A stretch of 56,528 nucleotides of DNA, taken from NCBI RefSeq assembly GCF_002902145.1, contig NZ_PPRF01000023.1, positions 1 to 56,528 on the forward strand. The letters run 5' to 3'. Below, one piece after another: positions 37,505 to 46,755 of this stretch (the first letter of the stretch is position 1; the number at the start of each line of letters is the position of its first letter). A model generated the notes under the pieces. That model was given only the letters and a program-made list of their open reading frames with translations, was not told the origin of the DNA and ran no database searches. This stretch comes from Staphylococcus rostri. Its GTDB lineage: Bacteria > Bacillota > Bacilli > Staphylococcales > Staphylococcaceae. Position numbers and translations under genes: made by a program.

Positions 37505-37790
37505 GTGTGTTCCCCCGTTATTTATTTCAGTTCATACTCGTTTTCTAGTCATCTATTAAAAATAAATTAATAAGTTAATCATTTTGTAATCTTTTTGTAA
37601 CATTCAATACAAGTTCAGTATAACAATATATACGAATTAGTGACAAATTTCAAGTGAAAACCGATAAGAACACTTTCCATCTTTTATTTCTTTACGATGT
37701 AACTATAGCTAATGCGCAAAATAATTCACTCATAACATCTATTATATAGCACTATTTTTCTTTTGTATTCAGACTCAAGTTGTATCTCTC

Positions 37791-38240
37791 TGGGAGCACT
37801 ACAGAAATCTCATGCGTCAGCAAAGATTTCGTTGTAGTGCCCCGGCAAGGCTGACTAGATGTGTGACAAGCTAAAAGCGTAGTCAGACATCAGTCAGCTA
37901 CTGCCACTAATATAAACGAGCCAGTCAATGCAATAGGCAAAATATAAAGATACTCTCTATTAAAGAGCAGAAATCTCATGCGTCAGCAAAGATTTCGTTG
38001 TAGTGCCTCGGCAAGGCTGACTAGTTGTGTTACAAGCTAAAAGCGTAGTCAGACATCAGTCAGCTACTGCCACTAATATAAACGAGCCAGTCAATGCAAT
38101 AGGCAAAATATAAAGATACTCTCTATTAAAGAGCAGAAATCTCATGCGTCAGCAAAGATTTCGTTGTAGTGCCCCGGCAAGGCTAAATAGATGTGTGACT
38201 ATGCCATTGGCTTGTCACACATCTATTTAGCTACTGCCAT
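37791..38240. repeat. Tandem array of ~166-bp structured repeats (array 2, 3 units)
   Basis: AGAAATCTCATGCG recurs at 37803, 37969 and 38135, giving 166-bp periods. Units are the same family and orientation as array 1. The last unit carries a different central stem, GCTAAATAGATGTGTGAC paired perfectly with its 18-nt complement, in place of the GCTGACT...AGTCAGC stem of the other units. The first unit again starts GGGAGCACTAC. It lies about 290 bp upstream of ltaS and behind pxpC; no ORF crosses it. 37505-37790 is AT-rich DNA presumably holding the ltaS promoter. Confidence 0.9.
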
Positions 38241-38294
38241 CTATATAAATATTCAAACTCAAATTAAATGTTTCTATTAATATCTCAGCTTCTA

Positions 38295-39299
38295 CTATTT
38301 ATTCATCTCCACGTGCATGCGATATTCGATACCTGCATAAAACTGACGACACCATTTATGATAAGTGACCAAGTTGCGTTCTGCTTGTTCAATATCAATC
38401 ATTTGAAACTTCACTTTGGAGCCTTGACGTTTTTGTGCCAATTTCGATAAATGATACGTCGCAATCGTACCAACTTGTGGATAGCTTCCCAATGTATAAT
38501 GATCATTCAACAACACAACTGGAGATCCATCTTTTTTCACTTGGATTGTGCCACGTTTTACAGAACGATGTGGTGGCATGCCTTCATAATGCGCTTTAAT
38601 CGGTACGCCATCTAATACAATACCCATACGATTCGCCTTGCTTGTCACGCTATATTCATGTTGCGTAAAGTCGCGTAAACAATCGGCATCAAAGTCTTCC
38701 GTTCCTTTACTTGGAATCACATGTACAACGTCCGAAAGATAGTTGAAAGATAACGTGTAGCCATCAACACCCCACTTAGTCATACGTGTTTCTCGCAAGT
38801 TATCAAATAGTTTGCGATGTCTCGCATTGTAACTATGTTTCATATTAATTTCATCGCCAGCTTTCACAGCACGTCCATGGAAGCCACCCATTTTAGAAAT
38901 AATGTCCGTTGATGCAGAACCGAGCCACTCGTCTAATTCAAAACCTCCAGCAACTGCAAGATACACACGTGCACCTCTTTTTAATTCGTCAAAGCTTAAC
39001 ACATCGCCTTTATTCATCAAATAGAGCTTGTTAATTTTAATTTGCATATCATCCGTATGCGCAACAGCTTGTGCCCCTGATAATGCGATTAACGTAGGTT
39101 CTGTAAAGCGAATACGTGCCATGCGGTTCGTCATTTCTAATGTCGCTTCGTTTGGATCATTACCTACGAGACGATTCGCAATTTCATGTGCCAAAACATC
39201 TAACGCACCACTGCGAATCACACCTAGATGTTCATAGCCCGGTCGCCCAAAATCTTGGAAACTAGAAAAGAGCCCACTATCTTCAATAATAATACTCAT
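38295..39299 (-). CDS. pxpC: 5-oxoprolinase subunit C (PxpC, biotin-dependent carboxyltransferase-like)
   Basis: A 334-aa protein of the YbgK/KipA-type family: SGLFSSFQDFGRPGYEHLGVIRSGALD at the N-terminus and VLLNDHYTLGSYPQVGTI near the C-terminus. With PxpA and PxpB it forms the prokaryotic ATP-dependent 5-oxoprolinase that opens pyroglutamate to glutamate. It overlaps pxpB by one base (TAATG). No pxpA (LamB/YcsF) lies in the window. Confidence 0.9.
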   Translation of the reverse strand: MSIIIEDSGLFSSFQDFGRPGYEHLGVIRSGALDVLAHEIANRLVGNDPNEATLEMTNRMARIRFTEPTLIALSGAQAVAHTDDMQIKINKLYLMNKGDVLSFDELKRGARVYLAVAGGFELDEWLGSASTDIISKMGGFHGRAVKAGDEINMKHSYNARHRKLFDNLRETRMTKWGVDGYTLSFNYLSDVVHVIPSKGTEDFDADCLRDFTQHEYSVTSKANRMGIVLDGVPIKAHYEGMPPHRSVKRGTIQVKKDGSPVVLLNDHYTLGSYPQVGTIATYHLSKLAQKRQGSKVKFQMIDIEQAERNLVTYHKWCRQFYAGIEYRMHVEMNK

Positions 39300-39979
39300 T
39301 ATGCTTCACGCCCTTCTTGTAACGCATCAAACTTCACATGGTCCCCTAGCGAGATAAGTGCGAAGTCTTTTTTCGTTGGATCGAATAACTTAAGCGGCGT
39401 CCATCCAATCACTAGCCAATCTTCATATGTATCTGTCGTTGTGATACCACACTTATTATTTTCTAAGATGACAGACCCTGCTGGAATAAAACGCTTATCC
39501 GGTGCCGTATGATTCACAATAATCGCTTCATCTAAACCTGATAAATATGGAAAACCCGGTGAATAGCCCATCATAGACACGAAATAATCACCTGAAGCAT
39601 GACGCGCAATAAACATTTCTTTCGTCATATTCAATTCTTCCAAAATGCCATCGAGATGCGGTCCATGCGTCCCACCATAATACATCGGCACTTTTACACA
39701 GCGACGTTGTTTTTTCCACTTTTCTTCAGATAAATCAATCTCCGCAATCAGTTGCTTCATATATAAAAACGGCGATGTAATATCGAGCTGTTTCATCATC
39801 ATTCGTGCATCATATGAAATCAACATATCCGTCTCAGTCGGTACAATTTCTGTTATAAAAGGATAGTTTTGTTCATTCAAATAGTGTCTCAAGACAAGCA
39901 AACGCTGTGTTGCTTTTGGCGTCACTTGACCACGCAAAGACACAACAATCGCTTGGTCTCCCTGGCTATACACTTTCAT
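39299..39979 (-). CDS. pxpB: 5-oxoprolinase subunit B (PxpB, YbgJ/KipI-like)
   Basis: A 226-aa allophanate-hydrolase subunit 1-like domain with the block YYGGTHGPHLDGI and GYSPGFPYLSGLD, the family signature. It partners PxpC. In B. subtilis the homologous KipI also inhibits the kinase KinA. ATG 39979 has GAGG 8 nt upstream; a GTG three codons earlier is possible. The gene follows the small membrane-protein ORF closely and appears to be part of the pab transcript. Confidence 0.9.
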   Translation of the reverse strand: MKVYSQGDQAIVVSLRGQVTPKATQRLLVLRHYLNEQNYPFITEIVPTETDMLISYDARMMMKQLDITSPFLYMKQLIAEIDLSEEKWKKQRRCVKVPMYYGGTHGPHLDGILEELNMTKEMFIARHASGDYFVSMMGYSPGFPYLSGLDEAIIVNHTAPDKRFIPAGSVILENNKCGITTTDTYEDWLVIGWTPLKLFDPTKKDFALISLGDHVKFDALQEGREA

Positions 39980-39999
39980 CCGTTTCACCTCATTTACGC

Positions 40000-40206
40000 T
40001 TAATTATAAAACATTTTCAACACGCTGGTCATCTGTTCAGTCAAATCACCAACAAAATAATAAATAATCACTGCTTGTACGATAATAACAAAAATCATCC
40101 ACACATACGCTAAAAGTCGCTGTTGCCGTTTCAAACACTTACGGCAGACAAATCGTCCTAACCATAGCATCAAAATAAATAGTGCGATCTCAATTATGAT
40201 GGCCAT
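40000..40206 (-). CDS. Small membrane protein between pabC and pxpB
   Basis: A 68-aa ORF with two hydrophobic helices (residues about 2-20 and 33-55) separated by a basic loop with RFVCRKCLKRQQR. It fills the space between pabC (3-nt gap) and pxpB (20-nt gap), so it is almost certainly translated from the same mRNA. I do not recognise a family. Confidence 0.6.
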   Translation of the reverse strand: MAIIIEIALFILMLWLGRFVCRKCLKRQQRLLAYVWMIFVIIVQAVIIYYFVGDLTEQMTSVLKMFYN

Positions 40207-40209
40207 CAC

Positions 40210-40827
40210 TTACTTCTCACAACCTTGTTGAAAATATACCGGAACCCACTCTCTCAAGCTATTAATCATCCATATTTTATCATGCTTTTCAATGGCTTGC
40301 GTAAGCATCTCTGTCGTAATATCCGCTTCCTTAATCTCGCCGTTATCTAACAACGCTTGACGCATACAACCACGTAGAAAATCATTACGATAGCGTGGCG
40401 TAAAATACTCACCGTTACTTACAATGACTAGGTTGCCAATATCAAACTCCAACACCCGACCATGCGCATCATGAAATAATACAATATCTGTTTGATGGTT
40501 ATGTTGTAAAAAAGTACGTTCAGACGTTTTATTAATCCGTTGCCATTGTGGCGTATGATCATCAATTTGGACAAGGCGTGCAGTCATATATGGCTTATCT
40601 GCTAGCGTGCCGACTTCCACTGTTAATGTGCCTGTTGCTGACAAAACCACTTTTAAACGATGTAGCCCATGCGCATATGTTCGTTGCATCTCAGCTAATA
40701 CTTGTTGCCATTGTATCGTTGAAAAAGGATAGCCTAACGCTTCAGCCGAACGCGCCATTCGTTGGCGGTGATATGTTTCACGTGGAATCTCCCCCGCTTC
40801 CAGTCGCATTGTTTCAAATAACTGCAT
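40210..40827 (-). CDS. pabC: 4-amino-4-deoxychorismate lyase PabC
   Basis: A 205-aa class IV aminotransferase-fold enzyme that converts aminodeoxychorismate to 4-aminobenzoate and pyruvate. MQLFETMRLEAGEIPRETYHRQRM at the N-terminus is typical of the fold. FDIGNLVIVSNGEYFTPR corresponds to the ESSxSNIF-type cofactor region, although divergent. It begins 2 nt after pabB with an AAAGGGG ribosome site, consistent with pabA-pabB-pabC in one operon. Confidence 0.85.
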   Translation of the reverse strand: MQLFETMRLEAGEIPRETYHRQRMARSAEALGYPFSTIQWQQVLAEMQRTYAHGLHRLKVVLSATGTLTVEVGTLADKPYMTARLVQIDDHTPQWQRINKTSERTFLQHNHQTDIVLFHDAHGRVLEFDIGNLVIVSNGEYFTPRYRNDFLRGCMRQALLDNGEIKEADITTEMLTQAIEKHDKIWMINSLREWVPVYFQQGCEK

Positions 40828-40829
40828 AC

Positions 40830-41975
40830 TTATGACCCCTTTAAAATTCGCGTTTTATCCTGAAATTCTTTGTATTCTTGTTCCGGATTTGAATCAATCG
40901 TAATTCCTGCACCGACACCGTAAACGAAACGTGTGTCCAATTGTTGTACCGTCCGAATTGGTACATTGAACACCGCATTACCGTCTGGATGTAACAAACC
41001 AATCGTACCGCAGTAACAATGACGTGGCGTCGATTCTAAGCGATGAATAATCGACATCGTATTCACTTTAGGCGCTCCTGTAATCGAACCACACGGGAAT
41101 AACGCGCGCATCAAGTCATTCAACGTCGTCTCTTGCGCAATCGTTCCAAGTACCATCGTTGTCATCTGATACACAGTCGGATATGTCTCAATCGCACATA
41201 GTGGCCCTACACGCACTGTTCCTTGTTGAGCAATCCGCGCAATGTCATTACGTAATAAGTCGACAATCATAATATTCTCCGCTCGATCTTTCGCCGATTG
41301 TCGTAATGCTTCATAATTCGCTTGATCCTCCGCCGCTGTCGTCCCACGTGGCATCGTCCCTTTCATCGGCTTGCTCATGACAGTACGTTCTCCACCATCA
41401 AACGTCCCTACTTGGAAAAATAATTCCGGTGAAATGGATGCAATTTGTAAATCTTCCGTATCTATAAGTGCCGTATAATTACCGTTTGCTTGTCGTGTCA
41501 GACGTTCATACAGTGCCGCAATCGGCGTTACTGCTGGTGCTTCGAGTCGTGTCGTATAGTTCACTTGATACGTCCAACCGTCTATAATTTGGCGTTGTAT
41601 CTCCTGAATGCTCGACGTAATCACGTCTTGTGTCTCTGTAAACTTGAACGCTGGCATTTCAAACTGTTCATCCCCTTTATCATCGTCCAACTTATCAGTA
41701 TGTACTGGTGCATCAAAGGCGTAACATGCTGCGTAAATCCCGTCACTCGGCGTATACGTTTCGAACTGTTGGTTATAATACGGAGCTGCTTCGTACGCCA
41801 AATAGAGCGCAACATAGTCGCCTGTTTTTTGGTGTTTTTCCGCTTGGGCAACCACCTTCCCCACGTCATCTAACGTATATGCCACATATGACGCACACGG
41901 CTGATCAAATGTATAACGATACTGTGTCGTATGTTGTTCATCTATATAATAGGTATAATTAAACTTCACAACCAT
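40830..41975 (-). CDS. pabB: Aminodeoxychorismate synthase component I (PabB)
   Basis: A 381-aa chorismate-binding enzyme with the conserved C-terminal half: GWTYQVNYTTRL, MSKPMKGTMPRG, ENIMIVDLLRNDIARI, LFPCGSITGAPK and YGVGAGI. It transfers ammonia from PabA to chorismate. The N-terminal region is short. The start overlaps the pabA 3' end by 17 nt. Confidence 0.92.
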   Translation of the reverse strand: MVVKFNYTYYIDEQHTTQYRYTFDQPCASYVAYTLDDVGKVVAQAEKHQKTGDYVALYLAYEAAPYYNQQFETYTPSDGIYAACYAFDAPVHTDKLDDDKGDEQFEMPAFKFTETQDVITSSIQEIQRQIIDGWTYQVNYTTRLEAPAVTPIAALYERLTRQANGNYTALIDTEDLQIASISPELFFQVGTFDGGERTVMSKPMKGTMPRGTTAAEDQANYEALRQSAKDRAENIMIVDLLRNDIARIAQQGTVRVGPLCAIETYPTVYQMTTMVLGTIAQETTLNDLMRALFPCGSITGAPKVNTMSIIHRLESTPRHCYCGTIGLLHPDGNAVFNVPIRTVQQLDTRFVYGVGAGITIDSNPEQEYKEFQDKTRILKGS

Positions 41976-42552
41976 TTACTGTACCTACCTTACTTAAAAA
42001 ATTACGTATTTGCGCATGCCCATATTCTGACAAAATAGATTCTGGATGATACTGCACCGCATAAATCGGCAAGCTTTCATGTGCTACCGCCATAATGATA
42101 TGTTCTGTATTTGTTGCGGTCACAATTAACGGTGCTTTAATAGTACTTGGCGCTGCCATCAATGAGTGATAGCGCATCACATTAAATGTCTCCGGCAACC
42201 CTTTAAAAAGCTGAGAACCGTCATGTGTAATTCGTGTCGTATGACCATGTACTGGAAATGGTGCATGGACAATCTCACCGCCGTAATAGGTTACAATCAA
42301 TTGGAAACCTAAACATACCCCTAATATTGGTATGCGTTGTTCAAAATGGCGAAGTACGTCTTGTAGTATTGGATAATCAGCCGGTGCACCAGGCCCTGGC
42401 GAAATGACAATCGCAGCTGGTTGACACGCTTCTAATTTTGGAATCGTCACAGCATCAACATCCATTACTTCGACATCGTGTTCACTTTCTGTTTTCAAAT
42501 AATCAACAATGTTATATGTAAATGAATCTTTATTATCAATCATTATAATCAT
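41959..42552 (-). CDS. pabA: Aminodeoxychorismate synthase glutamine amidotransferase (PabA/TrpG type)
   Basis: A 197-aa class I glutamine amidotransferase with the nucleophile in PILGVCLGFQ and the catalytic His-Glu in VQYHPESILS. N-terminal MIIMIDNKDSFTYNI is typical of PabA/TrpG. It is assigned to folate rather than tryptophan synthesis because it precedes pabB and pabC. Confidence 0.92.
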   Translation of the reverse strand: MIIMIDNKDSFTYNIVDYLKTESEHDVEVMDVDAVTIPKLEACQPAAIVISPGPGAPADYPILQDVLRHFEQRIPILGVCLGFQLIVTYYGGEIVHAPFPVHGHTTRITHDGSQLFKGLPETFNVMRYHSLMAAPSTIKAPLIVTATNTEHIIMAVAHESLPIYAVQYHPESILSEYGHAQIRNFLSKVGTVNGCEV

Positions 42553-42688
42553 GTGTTCTGCCTCGTTTATACTGTAATATCTCTATTATCACAAATGTCT
42601 CATCAATTGACAAAAATAAACGAGGGTGTGACATGCACAGTTAGCGTTTGCGCAGAACCTAAGTGATGACATTAAGGTTAATGGCATT

Positions 42689-42701
42689 AGCTGACTGATG
42701 T
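42689..42701 (-). repeat. Solitary copy of the array stem motif
   Basis: AGCTGACTGATGT is the reverse complement of the ACATCAGTCAGCT motif found in the repeat arrays. It sits alone in the 415-bp divergent gap between pabA and queC, inside a low-complexity stretch (about 42620-42720). Confidence 0.5.
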
Positions 42702-42792
42702 CCATACTAAGAGACAACTTTTCCTTACATCATCATCTATAGTTGATTTCTCTCCTTATATGCGTTACATTTATCAACGTAAAATAATCATT

Positions 42793-42835
42793 CAGAGGTT
42801 CCTAGCGTATATTAACCCTCTATAAAAAACTAGAC
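42793..42835 (+). ncRNA. PreQ1-I riboswitch
   Basis: AGAGGTTCCTAGC followed by an ACCCTCTATAAAAAACTAG segment is the compact preQ1 class I H-type pseudoknot: stem AGAGG/CCTCT and an A-rich tail. Ligand binding should favour the terminator that follows and reduce queCDE transcription. Confidence 0.93.
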
Positions 42836-42877
42836 TGTCTGTATCCGTCTATTTTTATGGGGACGGACTTTTTTTAT
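42836..42877 (+). terminator. PreQ1-controlled terminator
   Basis: TCCGTC pairs with GACGGA across an AT-rich loop, and is followed by CTTTTTTT. It is placed directly behind the riboswitch and before queC. Confidence 0.8.
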
Positions 42878-42967
42878 GCTTTTTGTACGTAGCTGTCCCG
42901 AATCAGCACGTTACGCCCCTTTTTCAAAACCGCTTGGAACGCTCACTATTTAAAGGAGCAACATATT

Positions 42968-43639
42968 ATGTCAAAAGCACTCAAGCAAGAAAAGGCACTC
43001 GTTGTCTTTAGTGGTGGTCAAGACAGTACCACTTGTTTATTCTATGCGAAACAACACTTTAAGGACGTGGAACTAGTTACGTTTGAATATGGCCAACGCC
43101 ATGCCAAAGAAATCGAAGTGGCGAAAGCAATCGCACAGGAGCAAGGTTTGAAACACCATATTTTAGATATGTCATTATTATCACAGCTATCTCCTAACGC
43201 ACTAACATCACCAGATATGGAAATTGATTCGACTGACGATATTCCAAATACATTCGTCCCAGCACGTAATTTACTCTTTTTATCATTTGCTGGTGCACTC
43301 GCCTACCAAATTAATGCGAAACATATTATTACTGGCGTGTGTGAAACGGACTTCTCAGGTTACCCAGATTGTCGCGATCAATTTATTAAATCTATGAACG
43401 TGACGATGAGTCTTGCGATGGATCGTGACTTTGTCATCCATACACCATTGATGTGGCTCGATAAAAAAGAAACTTGGGCACTCAGTGATGAACTCGGCGT
43501 GTTAGATTATATTCGCAACAAAACACTTACTTGCTATAACGGCGTCGTTGCCGATGGTTGTGGCACGTGTCCTGCATGTCAATTACGCCAACGTGGTTTA
43601 GAACAATATCTTGAAGAAAAAGGAGCACGTACATTATGA
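42968..43639 (+). CDS. queC: 7-cyano-7-deazaguanine synthase QueC
   Basis: QueC converts 7-carboxy-7-deazaguanine to preQ0 using ATP and ammonia. The 223-aa protein has the PP-loop [12 protein letters not shown], the [11 protein letters not shown] block and a zinc site [17 protein letters not shown] precedes the ATG. Its stop overlaps queD by 4 nt. Confidence 0.97.
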   Translation: MSKALKQEKALVVFSGGQDSTTCLFYAKQHFKDVELVTFEYGQRHAKEIEVAKAIAQEQGLKHHILDMSLLSQLSPNALTSPDMEIDSTDDIPNTFVPARNLLFLSFAGALAYQINAKHIITGVCETDFSGYPDCRDQFIKSMNVTMSLAMDRDFVIHTPLMWLDKKETWALSDELGVLDYIRNKTLTCYNGVVADGCGTCPACQLRQRGLEQYLEEKGARTL

Positions 43640-44064
43640 TGCAACAAATATATCCAAGCGTTGAGCATCCCTATACTTTTGAATTAAATAAAGACTTTAA
43701 CTTTTCAGCAGCACATTATATTCCTGCACCTGAAGCGGGTAAATGTATGCGTACGCACGGGCATACGTATTTCGTCAATCTCACAATCGGTGGCGATGCA
43801 CTTGATGACACAGGCTTTTTAATCAATTTCAGCCACTTAAAAGCGTTAATCCACGACCAATTCGATCACTATTTATTGAATGACTTACCAATGTTCGAAG
43901 GGAAAAGTCCCTCTACTGAAGTCGTCGCTCAAACAATATATGACATCGTTGCCGACCATTTAAAAGATTTGCCACACGCACCTAAATGCTTACAAGTCTT
44001 TTTACGTGAAACACCTTCTAGCTATGTCGTTTATCGTCCAAAACGTACAAAGGAGCACATGTAA
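43636..44064 (+). CDS. queD: 6-carboxy-5,6,7,8-tetrahydropterin synthase QueD
   Basis: QueD makes carboxytetrahydropterin from dihydroneopterin triphosphate. The 142-aa protein shows the zinc histidines in [10 protein letters not shown] and RTHGHTY, a cysteine in GKCMRTHGH, and the DFSHL-like [20 protein letters not shown] segment. It directly abuts queE. Confidence 0.95.
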   Translation: MMQQIYPSVEHPYTFELNKDFNFSAAHYIPAPEAGKCMRTHGHTYFVNLTIGGDALDDTGFLINFSHLKALIHDQFDHYLLNDLPMFEGKSPSTEVVAQTIYDIVADHLKDLPHAPKCLQVFLRETPSSYVVYRPKRTKEHM

Positions 44065-44781
44065 ATGACGGCAAAAATACCTGTACTTGAAATTTTCGGT
44101 CCAACGATTCAAGGTGAAGGACAAGTGATTGGTCGTAAAACAATGTTCGTTCGTACTGCTGGCTGTGACTTCCGCTGTAGCTGGTGCGACTCTAAATTTA
44201 CATGGGACGGTTCTATGCGTGACGAGATTGAAATGTTAACAGCTGAAGATATTTGGCAACGTCTCAAAGCAATTGGTGGCGATTGCTTTGATCACGTCAC
44301 AATCTCAGGCGGTAATCCCGCACTGCTTAAAAATTTACAATCGTTTGTTGACCTATGTGACGCTCAAGGCATTCAACTCGCGCTTGAAACACAAGGGACA
44401 AAATTCCAACCATGGATGCGCCAAATTCACGACTTAACCATCTCGCCAAAACCACCAAGTTCTGGCATGGACCAAGACTTGGCACAGTTGGATAACGTTA
44501 TTGGACAATGTAATCCCTCATCGCTCAGTTTAAAGGTTGTTGTATTCGATGAGACGGATTTAGCATTTGCGCAAAAAATTCATAAACGCTATCCTGACCT
44601 GTCATTCTACTTACAAGTGGGGAATCCTTATTTAGAAGATGACGTGGAGCATCATACTGAGCGCCTGTTGACACGCTATGAATGGCTAATTGACCACGTA
44701 ATGACCAATCCCGAATTGAATCGCGTGCACGTCTTACCGCAATTGCATACATTGTTGTGGAGTAACCTTAAAGGGGTGTAG
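44065..44781 (+). CDS. queE: 7-carboxy-7-deazaguanine synthase QueE (radical SAM)
   Basis: A 238-aa radical SAM enzyme with the CxxxCxxC cluster motif CDFRCSWCDSKF and TISGGNPAL for SAM binding. It contracts the pterin ring to give CDG. ATG immediately follows the queD stop; AAAGGAG lies within the queD end. Last gene of the riboswitch-controlled queCDE unit. Confidence 0.96.
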   Translation: MTAKIPVLEIFGPTIQGEGQVIGRKTMFVRTAGCDFRCSWCDSKFTWDGSMRDEIEMLTAEDIWQRLKAIGGDCFDHVTISGGNPALLKNLQSFVDLCDAQGIQLALETQGTKFQPWMRQIHDLTISPKPPSSGMDQDLAQLDNVIGQCNPSSLSLKVVVFDETDLAFAQKIHKRYPDLSFYLQVGNPYLEDDVEHHTERLLTRYEWLIDHVMTNPELNRVHVLPQLHTLLWSNLKGV

Positions 44782-44797
44782 AATAGGAAGTGAGCTA

Positions 44798-44856
44798 GGT
44801 TGGGACAAAAGTGTTTATTGGTTTCCCAGTACACAAATTGATTGTGTCTCAGCCCC
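44798..44856. repeat. Palindromic intergenic repeat / possible terminator after queE
   Basis: GGTTGGGACA at the left can pair with TGTCTCAGCC at the right, and the centre contains TTTATTGGTTTCCCA, also seen reversed near 48095-48110. Standard staphylococcal intergenic palindrome. Confidence 0.55.
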
Positions 44857-44880
44857 ATACTACTGACTAGGAGTGATACG

Positions 44881-45567
44881 ATGCGACGTACACAGCATTC
44901 TGACGTTTACCCGAGAGTCGAAAAAATTTTAGATGATGGCACAATTATCGCCTATGACAAGTACAATCAACTCAACACAGACCTTAACATCAACACGCTA
45001 ACAGATCAGCAACAACATGATGTTTTTGGTGGTATCCTTATTAAAAATACACGACAACCACAGACGCATGATTATGAATATTTGCGCCAAAAAGATGCCG
45101 AACTTCAAAGAACAAATCGCAAAAATAAGTGGTTGCTCGTTGGTTTTGTGATTGCCCTATTAGTCATTGGTCTTTTTGTATTCAAGTCCTGTAGTCAAAA
45201 CGATACAGATAACACGATGACGCAAGATGAACAAACACTCAATGAACAAGAAACAGCATTGCAACAAAAAGATGCCGAATTGCAGCAACAAATTAAAGAT
45301 ACGCAAGACAGCATTGCGTCTAACGATACAGAATCACAAAGTAAGATTGATCAACTGAAACAACAAATTCAAGATTTACGTGACAGTATTGATAACAAGC
45401 AAGCTGACAAAGTTGCCAATCAATATGAAGACACTATCGACAACTTGCAAGACGCTGAGGATGAACGTCAAAGCGGTAACTTAGACAAAATGCAAGAACA
45501 GTTAGACAAAGTCAACTCAAAACTTGATGAAATCACACAGAAGATTAATGATTGGTTGAATAACTAG
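44881..45567 (+). CDS. Single-span membrane protein with extracellular coiled coil
   Basis: I do not recognise the family. The 228-aa protein has a soluble N-terminus (about 75 aa), a transmembrane helix (WLLVGFVIALLVIGLFVF) followed by KSCSQ, and then about 120 residues of Gln/Asp/Lys-rich heptads, very likely a coiled coil outside the membrane. ATG 44881 has AGGAG well placed. It occupies the region where I recall saePQRS in S. aureus, but is not a Sae protein by any visible feature. Confidence 0.7.
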   Translation: MRRTQHSDVYPRVEKILDDGTIIAYDKYNQLNTDLNINTLTDQQQHDVFGGILIKNTRQPQTHDYEYLRQKDAELQRTNRKNKWLLVGFVIALLVIGLFVFKSCSQNDTDNTMTQDEQTLNEQETALQQKDAELQQQIKDTQDSIASNDTESQSKIDQLKQQIQDLRDSIDNKQADKVANQYEDTIDNLQDAEDERQSGNLDKMQEQLDKVNSKLDEITQKINDWLNN

Positions 45568-45579
45568 AATCCAAAAGAT

Positions 45580-45638
45580 GGGAGTGGAACAACGGAATCT
45601 TTTTAGCAAAATGAGATTCCTGTTTCACTCTCTTTTTC
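45580..45638 (+). terminator. Terminator after the coiled-coil protein gene
   Basis: GGGAGTGGAACA and GGAATCT pair with AGATTCC and TGTTTCACTC, followed by TCTTTTTC. It is related to the common GGGAGTGGGACA intergenic palindromes. Confidence 0.75.
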
Positions 45639-45773
45639 TATATTTTTAATACATATTGTCACAATTCACTTTTTTCACTATAAATATATTGCAACACACA
45701 CCACATTTTATATGCTATCCGCTTGTCATATTGTTATAATAGTTAGATGAAACGAAAAAGTTAGGAGAACTCT

Positions 45774-46364
45774 ATGGCCTCTTTTGTTATTTTAAATAGC
45801 GTCGTCGTCATTGTTATACTCGCCTTTGATATGTATCGACACCAGTTTCAATCACTTCACTTTAGTAGCGTGTTATTAGCGATTACCATGAACGCCATTA
45901 TAAATCTAATCTTACTAGGCAAACTGACATTTATCTCAGTGTTTACCGTACTGATGTATTGTATTTGGACAGTCTTACAATATTATTTAAATCATCACTA
46001 TCAGCCATTTGCAATTAAACAGCAAAAGTTTTTAACTGGCATTGTGACGATTATGATCAGCATCGCACTCGTTGTGGTAGATCAAACAGCCGACCAATCA
46101 TACTATATGTCAGTGCCATATCTTGCGCCCGCCATTTTTGCATTTGGTGCGATTCTGTTATTTTCAAGCACGTTCAACTCTGAATGGTATCAGCGTCTAT
46201 ATCGTAAGTTGAAAATTAAACAACCATTATGGATTGGAACAACATTAATCTTAATCGCATTTATCGTTATGGTTGCCCTCACGCCATTTTGGTACATTTT
46301 CGTACTCTTGTATGCGGGTTTATGGATTCTTTTATACATTGAAAAATTATTTATTTTGAATTAA
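45774..46364 (+). CDS. Polytopic membrane protein of unknown function
   Basis: A 196-aa protein with about seven predicted helices and short loops. There are no recognisable catalytic motifs. TTAGGAG precedes the ATG at 45774, and a TATAAT-like -10 lies at about 45735. It is flanked by the coiled-coil membrane protein and a GlsB-type gene. It might be an orphan integral membrane protein of the staphylococcal envelope; I cannot say more. Confidence 0.65.
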   Translation: MASFVILNSVVVIVILAFDMYRHQFQSLHFSSVLLAITMNAIINLILLGKLTFISVFTVLMYCIWTVLQYYLNHHYQPFAIKQQKFLTGIVTIMISIALVVVDQTADQSYYMSVPYLAPAIFAFGAILLFSSTFNSEWYQRLYRKLKIKQPLWIGTTLILIAFIVMVALTPFWYIFVLLYAGLWILLYIEKLFILN

Positions 46365-46437
46365 GATGATTAAAACTTTGAACACCGGGTATAACAGTAT
46401 TATCGTAAAGATATAATTTTAAAAGGAGGCTATTATA

Positions 46438-46692
46438 ATGGGCTTTATTGTCATGTTAATAGTAGGTGGTCTCATTGGTTGGGCTGCCGGAGCAATTTTA
46501 GGTAAAGATATCCCAGGTGGTATCTTAGGTAACATTATCGCAGGTTTACTCGGTTCATGGGTTGGCGGAATGTTCTTTGGTGAATGGGGTCCATCATTTG
46601 GCGGTATTTTCGTATTCCCAGCCTTAATCGGTTCAATTATTTTCATCGCAGTTGTTTCACTTATTTTAGGTAAACTTCGCGGTAAAAAATAA
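46438..46692 (+). CDS. GlsB/YeaQ/YmgE family stress-associated membrane protein
   Basis: An 84-aa, glycine-rich protein with three hydrophobic helices. The pattern GGLIGWAAGAILGKD and GNIIAGLLGSWVGG is typical of the transglycosylase-associated (PF04226) family, often SigB- or stress-induced in gram-positives. AAGGAGG precedes the ATG. Function not known. Confidence 0.88.
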   Translation: MGFIVMLIVGGLIGWAAGAILGKDIPGGILGNIIAGLLGSWVGGMFFGEWGPSFGGIFVFPALIGSIIFIAVVSLILGKLRGKK

Positions 46693-46708
46693 GCAACCTT
46701 TGATAGAT

Positions 46709-46746
46709 AAAAACACGCTGTATGCATAGGCATATGGCGTGTTTTT
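46709..46746 (+). terminator. Terminator after the GlsB-type gene
   Basis: AAAAACACGC pairs with GCGTGTTTTT, with an inner TATGC/GCATA helix. Confidence 0.88.
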
Positions 46747-46755
46747 GTTTTAGAA

